Source: Lentibacillus sediminis (lineage in GTDB: Bacteria; Bacillota; Bacilli; Bacillales; Amphibacillaceae). From it: DNA of 64,000 nucleotides. The stretch is from the NCBI RefSeq assembly GCF_002763455.1, contig NZ_NIXK01000001.1:558001-622000 (forward strand), read 5' to 3'. Shown piece by piece: positions 8,716 through 17,636 of this stretch. Each line of letters opens with the position of its first letter. The first letter of the stretch is position 1. Under the pieces are notes generated by a model. That model made no database searches and was not told where the DNA came from. It was given only the letters and a program-made list of their open reading frames with translations. The translations under genes and the position numbers were made by a program.

Positions 8716-9696
8716 ATGAATGTGTTGATTTGCAGTACAGGAAGCAGGGTGAAATTGGTTCAGTACTTGAAGGAGGCCCTCGTGGATGACGGGAAGGTGA
8801 TTGCGGCAGACTGGGAGAGATATTCCCCTGCTTTTGATGCAGCAGATGACTATGAGATCATCCCGCATATGGAAGAAGAAGGGTATTTGGAAGCAGTACT
8901 GGAGGTGTGCAAAAAGCATGCTGTTAAAGGGTTGCTTCCTCTGATGGATGAGGAAGCGGAAATTCTCTCGGCAGCAAGGGAGCAATTTTCGGAAATTGGA
9001 GTGAGCCTGGTGCTTTCCAGCGCAGAGATAGTAGAATACTGCTGTGACAAACTGAAAACCTATGAATATCTGGAACGGGCGGGTTTGCCCGGTGTCCCTA
9101 CGTTTGATAAGGTAAGGGAAGTAGAGCAACTGCTGGAACAGGGAGATTTGGAATTTCCGCTGATTGTCAAACCCGAGGACGGAAAGGCGAGCCAGGGTGT
9201 GCAGATGGTGAAAAATAACGCGGATATGGAGAAACTTGTCGCACAGGACGGGGAGTTTATTATGCAGCCATATTATAAGGACCGTGAATTTGGGGTCGAC
9301 GTTTATGTGGACCAGATCAGCGGGGAAATGGTCGATATGTTTATCAAAGAAAAATATGAAATGAACGGCGGGGCAACCGATACGTCGATTTCTGTGCATG
9401 ATGCGCGCATCGAAACCCTCATGAAAGATCTGGTTGCCAGCATGGATTTTTCCGGACCGCTTGATATCGACTGCTTTGAGCATAACGGCAAGTACTATAT
9501 TTCCGAGATCAACCCGCGTCTGGGTGCCGGGTACCTGCATGCCCATGAGATGGGATGCAACTTTATGGACTATCTGGTGAGAAACCTTGTGGGAGAAAGC
9601 AACCCGCCATATGAGGGATATCGTTACGAAAAAGATGTGGTGATGATGAAATATATGGATGTCATGTTAAGGAAGATAACAGAGGAGGAGGGATAA
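8716..9696 (+). CDS. ATP-grasp domain protein (CarB/PylC-like)
   Basis: Predicted ATP-dependent carboxylate-amine ligase, 326 aa. The start is the ATG at 8716 behind GGGGAAGTGGGAGC; the longer open frame from 8590 overlaps the hairpin and has no site. The N-terminal part (about 1-110) is a Rossmann-like pre-ATP-grasp domain starting MNVLICSTGSRVKLV. The ATP-grasp core follows with FPLIVKPEDGKASQGV (ATP lysine and glycine-rich loop), DIDCFEHNGKYYISEINPR (metal ligands Glu and Asn) and a C-terminal cap. It ends one base before the next start. It could join an amino acid or carboxylate to an amine; the substrate is unknown. Confidence 0.82.
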   Translation: MNVLICSTGSRVKLVQYLKEALVDDGKVIAADWERYSPAFDAADDYEIIPHMEEEGYLEAVLEVCKKHAVKGLLPLMDEEAEILSAAREQFSEIGVSLVLSSAEIVEYCCDKLKTYEYLERAGLPGVPTFDKVREVEQLLEQGDLEFPLIVKPEDGKASQGVQMVKNNADMEKLVAQDGEFIMQPYYKDREFGVDVYVDQISGEMVDMFIKEKYEMNGGATDTSISVHDARIETLMKDLVASMDFSGPLDIDCFEHNGKYYISEINPRLGAGYLHAHEMGCNFMDYLVRNLVGESNPPYEGYRYEKDVVMMKYMDVMLRKITEEEG

Positions 9697-9697
9697 G

Positions 9698-10846
9698 TTG
9701 AGTGAGATTTTCGACACAATTGAAAAAAACAAAGAGATGATGCATTCCTTTTTGAAGACCGTGGTGGAAATGGAATCACCCTCACTGGATAAGGAACTGG
9801 TGGATGAATTTGCCGATTGGGTGGCAGAAGCGTTTGAAAAACTGGCAGGCGGCCGCAGTAAGGTTATCGAGAGTGCCGATTACGGAAACCATGTGAAAGT
9901 TGAATGGGGCGAAGGAGAGAGGCAGCTGCTCGTGCTGGGTCATTTGGATACGGTCTGGCCCCGGGGAACAATGGAGAAAATGCCATATACAGTGGAGGCT
10001 GATGTCGCGTCCGGACCAGGGGTTTTTGATATGAAAGGCGGTATTATTCAGGGGCTGTTTGCTATGAAAGCACTGCAGGATCTGGGTGTCGAACTGGACC
10101 GGAAAGTGGTGTTTTTATTTGATTCGGATGAGGAAATCGGCAATCCTTCTTCCAAGAAGCTGATCGAGGAAGAAGCAGCGAAGAGTGAGCGGGTGTTCGT
10201 CCTGGAGCCGGCGATGGGAGAGACCGGCAGCCTGAAAACATCCCGCAAAGGTGTCGGCATTTTTGAATTAGAAGCAACGGGAATCCCGGCCCATGCGGGG
10301 ATTGATCCGGAAAAAGGGGTCAGTGCCATCGAGGAGCTGGCCTTGCAGACGGTGGAGTTGCATGGGATGACGGATTTGGATGTCGGGACCACCTTTAATG
10401 TTGGGAAAATCGAGGGCGGCACGACGAGTAATGTAATCGCTGAGAATGCGAAGGCAACCCTAGACGTCCGGGTGAAAACCCAGCAGGAGGCAGACCGCGT
10501 ACTGCCGATCATCCAGGAGCTGCAGCCGAAACTGGATGGTGCTGAGCTTAAAGTGATGGGTGGCTTTAACCGCCCGCCGCTTGAAAGGACGGAAAGCATT
10601 GCTGCGATGTATCAAACGGCGAAAGAATTGGCGGCCGATCAGCTGGATATGGAGCTGACAGAACAGGAAAGCGGCGGGGGCAGTGATGGCAACCTTACTG
10701 CGCCATATGCGCCGACCTTAGATGGGCTTGGCCCGGTTGGAGGCGGGGCCCACGCGAACGATGAGCATTTGCTTTTGAGTGAAATGACGAAGCGGAGTGC
10801 TTTGTTTGCACTGTTGCTGATGGAATATGGGAGGAGAGAGCAGTGA
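9698..10846 (+). CDS. M20 family metallopeptidase, carboxypeptidase G2 type
   Basis: Zinc peptidase of the glutamate carboxypeptidase (CPG2) subgroup, 382 aa, starting at TTG 9698 with GGAGGAGGGATAAG before it. Motifs are HLDTVWP (about 82-88), GPGVFDMKGG (about 106-115) and DSDEEIG (about 142-148), followed by the dimerisation domain and a late HAND-type zinc ligand segment near residue 352. Relatives cleave C-terminal glutamate from folates or from acyl-amino acids. It is translationally close-coupled to the ATP-grasp gene, which suggests linked making and breaking of an amide-bonded compound. Confidence 0.85.
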   Translation: MSEIFDTIEKNKEMMHSFLKTVVEMESPSLDKELVDEFADWVAEAFEKLAGGRSKVIESADYGNHVKVEWGEGERQLLVLGHLDTVWPRGTMEKMPYTVEADVASGPGVFDMKGGIIQGLFAMKALQDLGVELDRKVVFLFDSDEEIGNPSSKKLIEEEAAKSERVFVLEPAMGETGSLKTSRKGVGIFELEATGIPAHAGIDPEKGVSAIEELALQTVELHGMTDLDVGTTFNVGKIEGGTTSNVIAENAKATLDVRVKTQQEADRVLPIIQELQPKLDGAELKVMGGFNRPPLERTESIAAMYQTAKELAADQLDMELTEQESGGGSDGNLTAPYAPTLDGLGPVGGGAHANDEHLLLSEMTKRSALFALLLMEYGRREQ

Positions 10847-10864
10847 TTGTGCTGCTCTTTTTTT
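10837..10864 (+). terminator. terminator overlapping the CPG2-type gene stop
   Basis: AGAGCAG and CTGCTCT pair around an eight-base loop, followed by seven T's. It begins inside the final codons of the peptidase gene. Confidence 0.75.
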
Positions 10865-11036
10865 GTGTTGGCAGCAGGTGCGCTCGGTTCTGAGCGGTAA
10901 TCCTCTCTCTGGATTATCAGCCGTTCTACAATTCTATTAAGCTAAAATTAGCCAAAACCGGTTCTATCACTATTTTCCCTGCCATATTTTTAATAGAGAA
11001 AGGCCAAGTTTATTTGCGGAAAATGGGGGAAAAGAG

Positions 11037-11945
11037 ATGCGGTTAAATTTACATGAGAAAAAACATTTGCTGGAAGGGATGCTGCGGATCCGGTGTTTTT
11101 CGGAGCGGGTCTGTTTACTTGCTGAGGAGGGATCGGAGAACGTAATGGAGTGTAAGGATACCGGAAAGGAAGCTGTTGCCACAGGGATCTCCTCAGTATT
11201 ACGCCATGGGGACACTATTATGAGTACTGGGCGTGGTTGTGAATTTTTACTGGCAAGAGGCGAGGAGGTACACAGGCTGCTGGCTGAAGGGAAAGGACAA
11301 GGGATGCATTACCCCATGTCTGCCACATCCGCTGATTTAGGGATATTTGGTGCGAATGTTATGGCTGGGGTCGGAGCAGCGTTTGTTCACAGACGTGCCG
11401 GGAGAGGGGACGTGTCGGTGATTCACTTGGATGAGGGACTGACCAAGGAGGAGTCTGTGCGTGAAATGATGTGCATGGCTGAGACATGGGAACTGCCTGC
11501 TGTTTTTGTCCTGGAAAAGAGGCAGGATTTACAGACAAGCATAGAAGATAGTTGCGGGTGGGTAAATAGGAGCTGCTTTGTTGACGGTGTGGATGTGCTT
11601 GCTGTCAGGGAGACTGCCTGGCTGGCCGTTGAGCGGGCGCGGCACGGCGGAGGGCCGACATGGGTGGAATGCAGGCTCCCTCCGGACATGGAAAAACCAG
11701 AGAAACATGATCCGATAGTAAGGCTGAAGGCACAGTTAATGAAACTTGGAATGTCCGAAAATGACTATTATATAATAGAAGGAAATGTACATGAGGCAAT
11801 CGAACAGGGAGTGGATGTATGGAAGGCAGGAGAAGCTGGGAAGCAAGCTGAAAAAGATATCGGCACCGAGACGGGAGGTCTCTTCCCCAGCAGGCAAAAA
11901 ACCTCGTTCCTATGGTATAGTACAGGTAGGCGGATGTCCCGTTGA
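11037..11945 (+). CDS. orphan, degenerate dehydrogenase E1-alpha-like protein
   Basis: A 302-residue homologue of the alpha subunit of thiamine-dependent 2-oxoacid/acetoin dehydrogenase E1. Fold landmarks are kept: GKEAVATG (43-50), LLARG (71-75), GIFGANVMAGVGAAF (102-116) and DGVDVLAV. The thiamine-diphosphate motif, normally GDG...ENN, reads LDEG (121-124) and EKR (150-152). The HRG histidine is replaced, reading STGRG. No E1-beta, E2 or E3 genes lie nearby. It is probably not a catalytic E1 and may have a regulatory or other role. A terminator overlaps its stop codon. Confidence 0.75.
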   Translation: MRLNLHEKKHLLEGMLRIRCFSERVCLLAEEGSENVMECKDTGKEAVATGISSVLRHGDTIMSTGRGCEFLLARGEEVHRLLAEGKGQGMHYPMSATSADLGIFGANVMAGVGAAFVHRRAGRGDVSVIHLDEGLTKEESVREMMCMAETWELPAVFVLEKRQDLQTSIEDSCGWVNRSCFVDGVDVLAVRETAWLAVERARHGGGPTWVECRLPPDMEKPEKHDPIVRLKAQLMKLGMSENDYYIIEGNVHEAIEQGVDVWKAGEAGKQAEKDIGTETGGLFPSRQKTSFLWYSTGRRMSR

Positions 11946-11966
11946 TATAATGGGGCATCTTTTTTG
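11933..11966 (+). terminator. terminator after the E1-alpha-like gene
   Basis: GATGTCCC pairs with GGGGCATC (one G-U type position) across an 11-base loop, followed by seven T's. Confidence 0.72.
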
Positions 11967-11987
11967 TACAGAAGGGAGAAAATAGGC

Positions 11988-13136
11988 TTGATAAAAAAGA
12001 TCGTGATTGCTCCGGATTCGTTTAAAGAAAGCATGACGGCGAAGCAAGCGGCGGAAGCTATCGATAAAGGGCTTCGGGCAGGTTTTCCGGGGGCGCTGGA
12101 GACGGAACTGATCCCGATGGCCGACGGAGGGGAAGGGACGACGCAGTCTCTGGCTGATGCGCTGAGGGGAAAAATCTTTGTGAGTAAGGTGACCGGGCCG
12201 ATGGGAGAGCCAGTGCAAGCGAGCTATGCCGTGTCAGGGGATAAAACGACCGCCATTTTGGAGGTCGCTGAGACTTCTGGGCTGGCACTTGTCCCCAAGG
12301 AAAAACGCAATCCGCTGCTTGCCACCACGTATGGAACAGGGGAGCTGATTAAGGAGGCACTTGAGCATGGGGTGTCGAAAATCATTCTCGGCATCGGCGG
12401 GAGTGCCACCAATGACGGCGGGGCGGGGATGATCGAAGCCCTTGGCGGAAAATTTTATTACGACAACGCTGCCAACGCCCAGCAAGGGGGAGGCGCGCTG
12501 ATCCATTTGATCGAAGCAGATTTGTCTGGCCTCGATCCCCGGCTGGCTGAGGTCGAAATTGAAGTCGCCTGTGATGTGGACAACCCGCTGCTGGGCCCGA
12601 ATGGCGCAAGTGCGATTTACGGCCCGCAAAAAGGAGCAACGGAGGAAATGGTACAGCAATTGGACGATGCCCTTGCTCAGTATCACCATGTTCTCGCCCG
12701 AGTTACAGGGCAGGACGTGAAGGATATTCCCGGATCCGGAGCTGCAGGCGGTTTGGGAGCGGGTCTGTTCGCTATGGGTGCCAAGCTGCGGCCGGGTGTG
12801 GAGATTGTGTTGAAAGAAACAGATTTCCCGGAGCGGGTGGCAGGTGCGGATCTGGTGATTACGGGTGAAGGAAAGATTGACGGGCAAACGATTTATGGTA
12901 AAACCCCGATCGGTGTGGCAAAATCTGCTAAGCGGCACAGCGGGGCAAAAGTGATTGCCCTGTGCGGGACGCTGGGAAGTGGATATGAGAAGGTGTTTGG
13001 TCATGGTATTGATGCGGCTTTCAGTATTGCCAAAGGGCCGGGTAGTCTAGAAGAGGCACTGAACAATGGTCCGGCCAGTCTGGAAGCGGCTGCAGCGAAT
13101 GTGGCGAGAGTGCTGGGGATTAGCTGTGGAGAATAA
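11988..13136 (+). CDS. glycerate kinase (GlxK/GarK family)
   Basis: Cytosolic kinase that phosphorylates D-glycerate to 2- or 3-phosphoglycerate. The protein is 382 aa when started at TTG 11988, which has GAAGGGAG nine to ten bases upstream and gives the family N-terminus (KKIVIAPDSFKESMTA). The open frame extends to a TTG at 11964 but that lies in the terminator. Family motifs include GLGGSATNDGGAG-like GIGGSATNDGGAGM and PGSGAAGGLGAGLFA, and TGEGKIDGQTIYGKTP near the end. It is monocistronic, between two terminators. It could consume glycerate released by the mannosylglycerate genes at 33-37 kb. Confidence 0.9.
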   Translation: MIKKIVIAPDSFKESMTAKQAAEAIDKGLRAGFPGALETELIPMADGGEGTTQSLADALRGKIFVSKVTGPMGEPVQASYAVSGDKTTAILEVAETSGLALVPKEKRNPLLATTYGTGELIKEALEHGVSKIILGIGGSATNDGGAGMIEALGGKFYYDNAANAQQGGGALIHLIEADLSGLDPRLAEVEIEVACDVDNPLLGPNGASAIYGPQKGATEEMVQQLDDALAQYHHVLARVTGQDVKDIPGSGAAGGLGAGLFAMGAKLRPGVEIVLKETDFPERVAGADLVITGEGKIDGQTIYGKTPIGVAKSAKRHSGAKVIALCGTLGSGYEKVFGHGIDAAFSIAKGPGSLEEALNNGPASLEAAAANVARVLGISCGE

Positions 13137-13181
13137 AGTCCGCTTGATATATTTTTTAAAATGAAAACTTTACGTTAAAAG

Positions 13182-13222
13182 AGCTGGCAAACGGAGATAT
13201 ATTTTCTCTATTGCCAGCTTCT
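13182..13222 (+). terminator. terminator after the glycerate kinase gene
   Basis: AGCTGGCAA (13182-13190) pairs with TTGCCAGCT (13211-13219), followed by a T-rich tract. Confidence 0.7.
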
Positions 13223-13360
13223 TTATTTTTTTATTGCCAAAAAGGTCCAATTTTGCACGTTGGAATGTGACTCATTTGGTCTTATCATTTGTATACTTAT
13301 TTATTATATTAAAGATAAGGGAATTGAATCACAGCTTATAAAATAATGGTGGTGAATCCC

Positions 13361-15475
13361 ATGAATCATCGAAACATTGCTCTATTAAACCAGTTAATTA
13401 AATCTGATGCCTATGTGTCCGTAGAAGAGCTGGCGGTTTCGTTTAACGTGTCACGGCGCACGATTTATAATGATATGGATAAAATTAATGATTGGCTGAA
13501 AGAGCGCGGATTGCAAGAATTGCGGCAGGTTCGAGGAAAAGGATTGTACCTCGATGAAACTGTGAAAAATAAGCTGTTGGATCGCATGGGTCCAGTTACG
13601 CCAAATTATTATGAATACTCTCCCCAGGAAAGAAGAGCCTGGATCTATGTTTATTTGACAGGACAACAGCAGCCCTGTTTTCTGGATGATTTAAAGGAGC
13701 TCCTTCAAGTCAGCAGAAATACCATCATCGAGGATATCAAACAGCTAAAAAAAGAGGTGGAAAAAGAGCATTTGCAGCTCGTTTCCGAACGAAAAAGCGG
13801 CTATACGATCTGCGGAGAGGAAAACGATCTTCGCAGACTGCTAATTCATTATATAGCGCTTGCCGTACCTGAAGATGTATGGTACCAGGTAATGCAGCAG
13901 CTGGAAACAGACCCGGAAAACGAATCCACTGACGTCCTGCCTTTTGAACTTTTTGATCTAAGTGCCTTATCTTCTCTAAAAGTCTGTGTGAATGGTTATG
14001 AGGCTGAGGTGGAGATTGAAATTACCGAGGATGTCCGAATTAAGCTAGTCCTATGGTTTTACTTATTTATTCAGCGCATAAAGCAGGAAAAATTCGTGGA
14101 TGTGGATCCTGCGGAAAAGGAAGTGATCCGTACAACCGAGGAATTTGAGGCAGCGGTCATGTTTAGCAGCCGGCTGGCAAGATATCTCACAGTAAGCATG
14201 CCGTCGGGTGAAATCTTCTATTTCGCAAAATACCTGTTAAGTGCGAAGGTGAATTACAATTTAAATCTGCAACTGGAAAACAAAGAAATGAAAAAGCTTA
14301 CAGAAGTTGTTGAAAAGATAGTCTATGATTTTCAAGTGCATGCTGCAGTTGCTTTTCCGGACCAGAAAAAGATGATTCATCAACTCCTTTTGCATTTAAA
14401 ACCTACTTACTATCGTATCAAATACGGGATTCGGGTAGAAAATTTGCTGAAGGATGCAGTGAAAACAAATTATCCGGAAATCTTTCATCTGACCAAAAAA
14501 GTAATTCACCCGCTTCAAGATTTAATGGATCAGGAAATCGATGATAATGAGATTGCTTATATTGCCATGCACTTTGGCGGCTGGTTCCGGAGAGAAGGAG
14601 TTATGCTCGATGCAAAGCGCAGGAGTCTGTTAATTGTCTGCACCACTGGGTTAGGTACATCAAGGTTGTTGGAAAACCAACTCGAGGACCTGTTTACAGA
14701 CGTGGATATTGCCCGTGTTTCCTCTTTAAAGGAGTATGAAAGCATCCATAATATAGCTGTTGATTTTATCGTTTCGACTATTTCTTTGCCAGACAGAGGG
14801 ATACCTGTTTTTGAGGTTAATCCCGTGTTGAACAATGAGGAAAAGGAAAATCTGCTAAGGCGAGTAAACAGCTTATTCGGAAGCCGGTCCAGCCAGCAGG
14901 CTATGTCCGTAGATACAGTGATGGATATGATGAGGCGCTATGGAACCATTCAGGACGAGGATTCCTTGCGTTATGAATTAAGAAACTATTTTGCATCACC
15001 TGTTTCTGTTGACAGCGAATATTCAAAACCCGGTCTTCTCGAACTTTTGCCGGAAAACAGGATTGCCGTTCAAGATCAGGCAGTGACATGGGAGCAGGCA
15101 ATTTATCAAGCGGCCGAGCCACTGCAGGAGCAGGGATTTATTACCTCCACTTATGTTCAGGGAATGATCCGGATGGTGGAGAAGAATGGTCCGTATATCG
15201 TTATTTCTGATCGAATCGCCCTGCCCCATGCCGCTCCAACAGATGGTGCAAAGAAAACAGGGATGAGCTTGCTGTATTTAAAAAATGATGTAGATGTATG
15301 CGGGAAACCGGTACGCATTTGGATTGTACTGGCCTCAGCTGATAATCAGCAGCATTTGAAAGCATTGTCACAGCTGACCAGACTGTTTACCAGCCGATCG
15401 GCAAAAGATGAAATGATGCAAATTACTAGTAAAGCCAGACTGCTGGAATGGCTGCATACTCATGTTACAGAATAA
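13361..15475 (+). CDS. PRD-containing BglG/MtlR-type transcriptional regulator
   Basis: Regulator of 704 aa, started at ATG 13361 because GGTGGTGA lies just upstream; an ATG at 13346 is also in frame. Two N-terminal winged helix-turn-helix domains (about 1-170, with VSRRTIYNDMDKI and VSRNTIIEDIKQL) bind DNA. Two PTS regulation domains follow (about 190-410, the second with EIAYIAMHFGGW). An EIIB-like segment around 425-510 has CTTGLGTS and a C-terminal EIIA-like domain around 560-704 has IALPHAAP. PTS phosphorylation of these domains should tune activity. It stands first in the cluster with its own PTS and probably activates it. Confidence 0.9.
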   Translation: MNHRNIALLNQLIKSDAYVSVEELAVSFNVSRRTIYNDMDKINDWLKERGLQELRQVRGKGLYLDETVKNKLLDRMGPVTPNYYEYSPQERRAWIYVYLTGQQQPCFLDDLKELLQVSRNTIIEDIKQLKKEVEKEHLQLVSERKSGYTICGEENDLRRLLIHYIALAVPEDVWYQVMQQLETDPENESTDVLPFELFDLSALSSLKVCVNGYEAEVEIEITEDVRIKLVLWFYLFIQRIKQEKFVDVDPAEKEVIRTTEEFEAAVMFSSRLARYLTVSMPSGEIFYFAKYLLSAKVNYNLNLQLENKEMKKLTEVVEKIVYDFQVHAAVAFPDQKKMIHQLLLHLKPTYYRIKYGIRVENLLKDAVKTNYPEIFHLTKKVIHPLQDLMDQEIDDNEIAYIAMHFGGWFRREGVMLDAKRRSLLIVCTTGLGTSRLLENQLEDLFTDVDIARVSSLKEYESIHNIAVDFIVSTISLPDRGIPVFEVNPVLNNEEKENLLRRVNSLFGSRSSQQAMSVDTVMDMMRRYGTIQDEDSLRYELRNYFASPVSVDSEYSKPGLLELLPENRIAVQDQAVTWEQAIYQAAEPLQEQGFITSTYVQGMIRMVEKNGPYIVISDRIALPHAAPTDGAKKTGMSLLYLKNDVDVCGKPVRIWIVLASADNQQHLKALSQLTRLFTSRSAKDEMMQITSKARLLEWLHTHVTE

Positions 15476-15508
15476 ATTAATTATCAATAGTCAGGTGCGT
15501 GAAATGTT

Positions 15509-15949
15509 ATGAAGTTTTTGGAAGAAAATTTAATCCGACTGAAAGCCGAGGTGGAAACCGCCCAGGAGGCAATTGAAGCGGCGGGCAGCATGCTGCTTAA
15601 GGAGCAGCTTGTAGAGAGTACCTATATTAATGCAATGGTCAATGCCTATCACGCCAACGGTCCTTATTTTGTATTGGCTCCCCATATCGCTATTCCCCAT
15701 GCCCGGCCGGAAGATGGGGTGAAGGAAGCATCTGTATCGCTTGTTACTCTGAAAGAACCAATAAAATTTGGTCATGCGACAAATGATCCGGTGCGGCTGG
15801 TGTTTGGCTTGGGAGCGTCTTCCAGTGAGGAACATTTGACTGTGCTGAGAAGTCTAACAAATTTATTAAATGATTCAGGGAATGTGGAAGGCTTAAAGAA
15901 TGCTAGTTGCTATGAAGATATTAAAACCATTTTAGAAAAGGAGAGATAA
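15509..15949 (+). CDS. PTS EIIA, ascorbate/mannitol-fructose type
   Basis: Single-domain EIIA, 146 aa, that passes phosphate from HPr to the EIIB encoded next. The active histidine is His64 in APHIAIPHARPEDG. It starts at ATG 15509, 33 bases after the regulator; the ribosome site is weak. Together with the following IIB and IIC it forms a complete Ula(Sga)-type permease. It resembles the EIIA domain at the end of the regulator, which implies parallel recruitment of one domain family in the cluster. Confidence 0.9.
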   Translation: MKFLEENLIRLKAEVETAQEAIEAAGSMLLKEQLVESTYINAMVNAYHANGPYFVLAPHIAIPHARPEDGVKEASVSLVTLKEPIKFGHATNDPVRLVFGLGASSSEEHLTVLRSLTNLLNDSGNVEGLKNASCYEDIKTILEKER

Positions 15950-15952
15950 GTG

Positions 15953-16225
15953 ATGATAAAAGTTTTGACAGTATGCGGATTGGGTCAAGGGACCAGCCTG
16001 ATTTTGAAGATGAATGTGGAACAGGCATTGGGGGACAAGGGAATACAGGCTGATGTAGAGCACACAGATGTCTCTGCTGCCTCCAGCATGCAGGCAGATT
16101 ATATCATTACAAGCAACGAACTGGCTGAGAGTTTAACAGACCACAGCGCGAATGTGATTATTGTAAATAACTATTTTGACATGGACGAGATCAATCAGGC
16201 AATAGAGGAGAATTTTACTGAGTGA
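15953..16225 (+). CDS. PTS EIIB, ascorbate type (UlaB-like)
   Basis: Small EIIB of 91 residues. The phosphorylated cysteine is Cys8 in VLTVCGLGQGTSL, the P-loop of the lactose/ascorbate EIIB fold. The ATG at 15953 is chosen over the overlapping GTG at 15950; AAGGAGAGATAA lies upstream. It is packed directly behind the EIIA stop codon, as expected for coupled subunits. Confidence 0.9.
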   Translation: MIKVLTVCGLGQGTSLILKMNVEQALGDKGIQADVEHTDVSAASSMQADYIITSNELAESLTDHSANVIIVNNYFDMDEINQAIEENFTE

Positions 16226-16260
16226 TCAGTCTGGTCCATTAAAATAAGGGGGAAGAAAAA

Positions 16261-17559
16261 ATGGATATAGTTATGTGGCTTGCCACCAATGTGTTCGGCC
16301 AGCCGGCAATCCTGATTGGTTCGATTGTTCTTTTAGGACTTCTGCTGCAAAAGAAAACCGCCAGTCAGACGATCAGCGGAACATTTAAAGCAATCATTGG
16401 TTTTCTGATTATTACTGCCGGCTCCAATATTATATCTGGCGCACTGACTGTGTTTGAACCATTATGGGCTGAAGTTTTCAATCTATCGTCCGAACCGCTT
16501 AGCGGGTTCATGGGACAAGAGGAATTTACAGCGCAATATGGCAGTGCAGTGGCGCTGGCCATGGCACTCGGTTTTGTATTAAATGTGCTACTCGCCAGGT
16601 TTACAAGATTTAAATATATTTACCTGACCGGTCATATGATGTTCTGGACAACCACAATATTTGCAGGCATCGTGATTCATACAGTTGGAGATGTATCTTT
16701 CTGGGGGTTAGTTTTCTTCCTGACTGTCATTATGGGAGTATACTGGACGCTGCAGCCTGCTATTGTTCAGCCGTTCATGCGGAAAATTACCGGCAATGAC
16801 AATATTGCACTAGGGCATACATCTGCCTCCGTTTCACTACTTTCAGCATTTGCAGGAAAATGGCTTGGAAATAAAGAGAATGACTCAGAAAAGATTAAAG
16901 TGCCCAGCGGGCTGGAATTCCTTCGTGACTCCAATGTTATTACTGCGCTTACGATGGGATTATTGTTTCTGTCAGGAGCCATCATCGTTTCATTAAGAGA
17001 TACACCGGGGGCGCAGGAACTCATGGCATCGGCTGGAGACCAGAACTTCATGGTTTATGCCATTATCCAGTCCTTTATGTTTACAGCAGGTATCGCTGTT
17101 GTGTTAACAGGGGTCCGCATGTTTATTGGGGAAATGGTACCTGCCTTTAAAGGGATTGCCACCAAAATTGTGCCCGGAGCAAAACCTGCGCTGGATAGCC
17201 CGATTGTGTTTCCTTATGCTCCAAATGCTGTAATTCTTGGATTCCTTGGCGCATTTGTCGGTGCGCTGCTATGGCTGGTGGTTCTGGGCAATACAGTAGG
17301 CTATGTTTTCGTTCCTACAATGATTGTTCTGTTTTTCCATGGTGCAACTGCCGGAGTATTCGGCAATGCTACAGGAGGTGCCCGCGGAGCCGTGATAGGC
17401 GGCTTCATTACTGCGACCGTCGTTGCCTGGGGGCAATACATCATGGTCAGAATGCTTCTGCCAGGTACGATACCGGATACCGCGATGTGGGCTGCAGATT
17501 CGGATATGTTCATCCTTGGACCAATTATCCGCTTCTTGTCCCAGCTGCTATTTGGCTGA
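16261..17559 (+). CDS. PTS EIIC, ascorbate type (UlaA/SgaT family)
   Basis: Membrane permease of 432 aa with about eleven hydrophobic segments. It begins MDIVMWLATNVFGQPAIL and contains FGHTSA-like ALGHTSASVSLLSAFAGK. Length and pattern match the SgaT/UlaA family. It takes up and, with EIIA/EIIB, phosphorylates a sugar or sugar acid. The substrate need not be ascorbate: ulaG, D, E and F homologues are absent and other enzymes follow. AAGGGGGAAGAAAA precedes the ATG. Confidence 0.9.
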   Translation: MDIVMWLATNVFGQPAILIGSIVLLGLLLQKKTASQTISGTFKAIIGFLIITAGSNIISGALTVFEPLWAEVFNLSSEPLSGFMGQEEFTAQYGSAVALAMALGFVLNVLLARFTRFKYIYLTGHMMFWTTTIFAGIVIHTVGDVSFWGLVFFLTVIMGVYWTLQPAIVQPFMRKITGNDNIALGHTSASVSLLSAFAGKWLGNKENDSEKIKVPSGLEFLRDSNVITALTMGLLFLSGAIIVSLRDTPGAQELMASAGDQNFMVYAIIQSFMFTAGIAVVLTGVRMFIGEMVPAFKGIATKIVPGAKPALDSPIVFPYAPNAVILGFLGAFVGALLWLVVLGNTVGYVFVPTMIVLFFHGATAGVFGNATGGARGAVIGGFITATVVAWGQYIMVRMLLPGTIPDTAMWAADSDMFILGPIIRFLSQLLFG

Positions 17560-17576
17560 TGCATGATAATTTGAAA

Positions 17577-17606
17577 AAGAGGGGAACCGGTTTCTCCTCT
17601 TTTTTC
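17577..17606 (+). terminator. hairpin with T-run between EIIC and phosphotriesterase homologue genes
   Basis: AAGAGG...CCTCTT stem with an internal GGAACC/GGTTTC stretch, followed by six T's. It probably causes partial termination so that transport genes exceed the enzymes in expression. Confidence 0.55.
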
Positions 17607-17636
17607 TGTAAATAAATGGAGGAAAAGGGGATTATA

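Noticed and set aside
8671-9546. 291-codon minus-strand frame
   Set aside because: Entirely antisense to the ATP-grasp gene, whose motifs and RBS are clear.
11037-11945. Functional pyruvate or acetoin dehydrogenase E1 alpha
   Set aside because: The thiamine diphosphate motif and the HRG histidine are changed, and no beta, E2 or E3 genes are present.
15509-16225. True ascorbate utilisation operon (ula)
   Set aside because: Only the permease type matches; UlaG, UlaD, UlaE and UlaF homologues are absent from the cluster.
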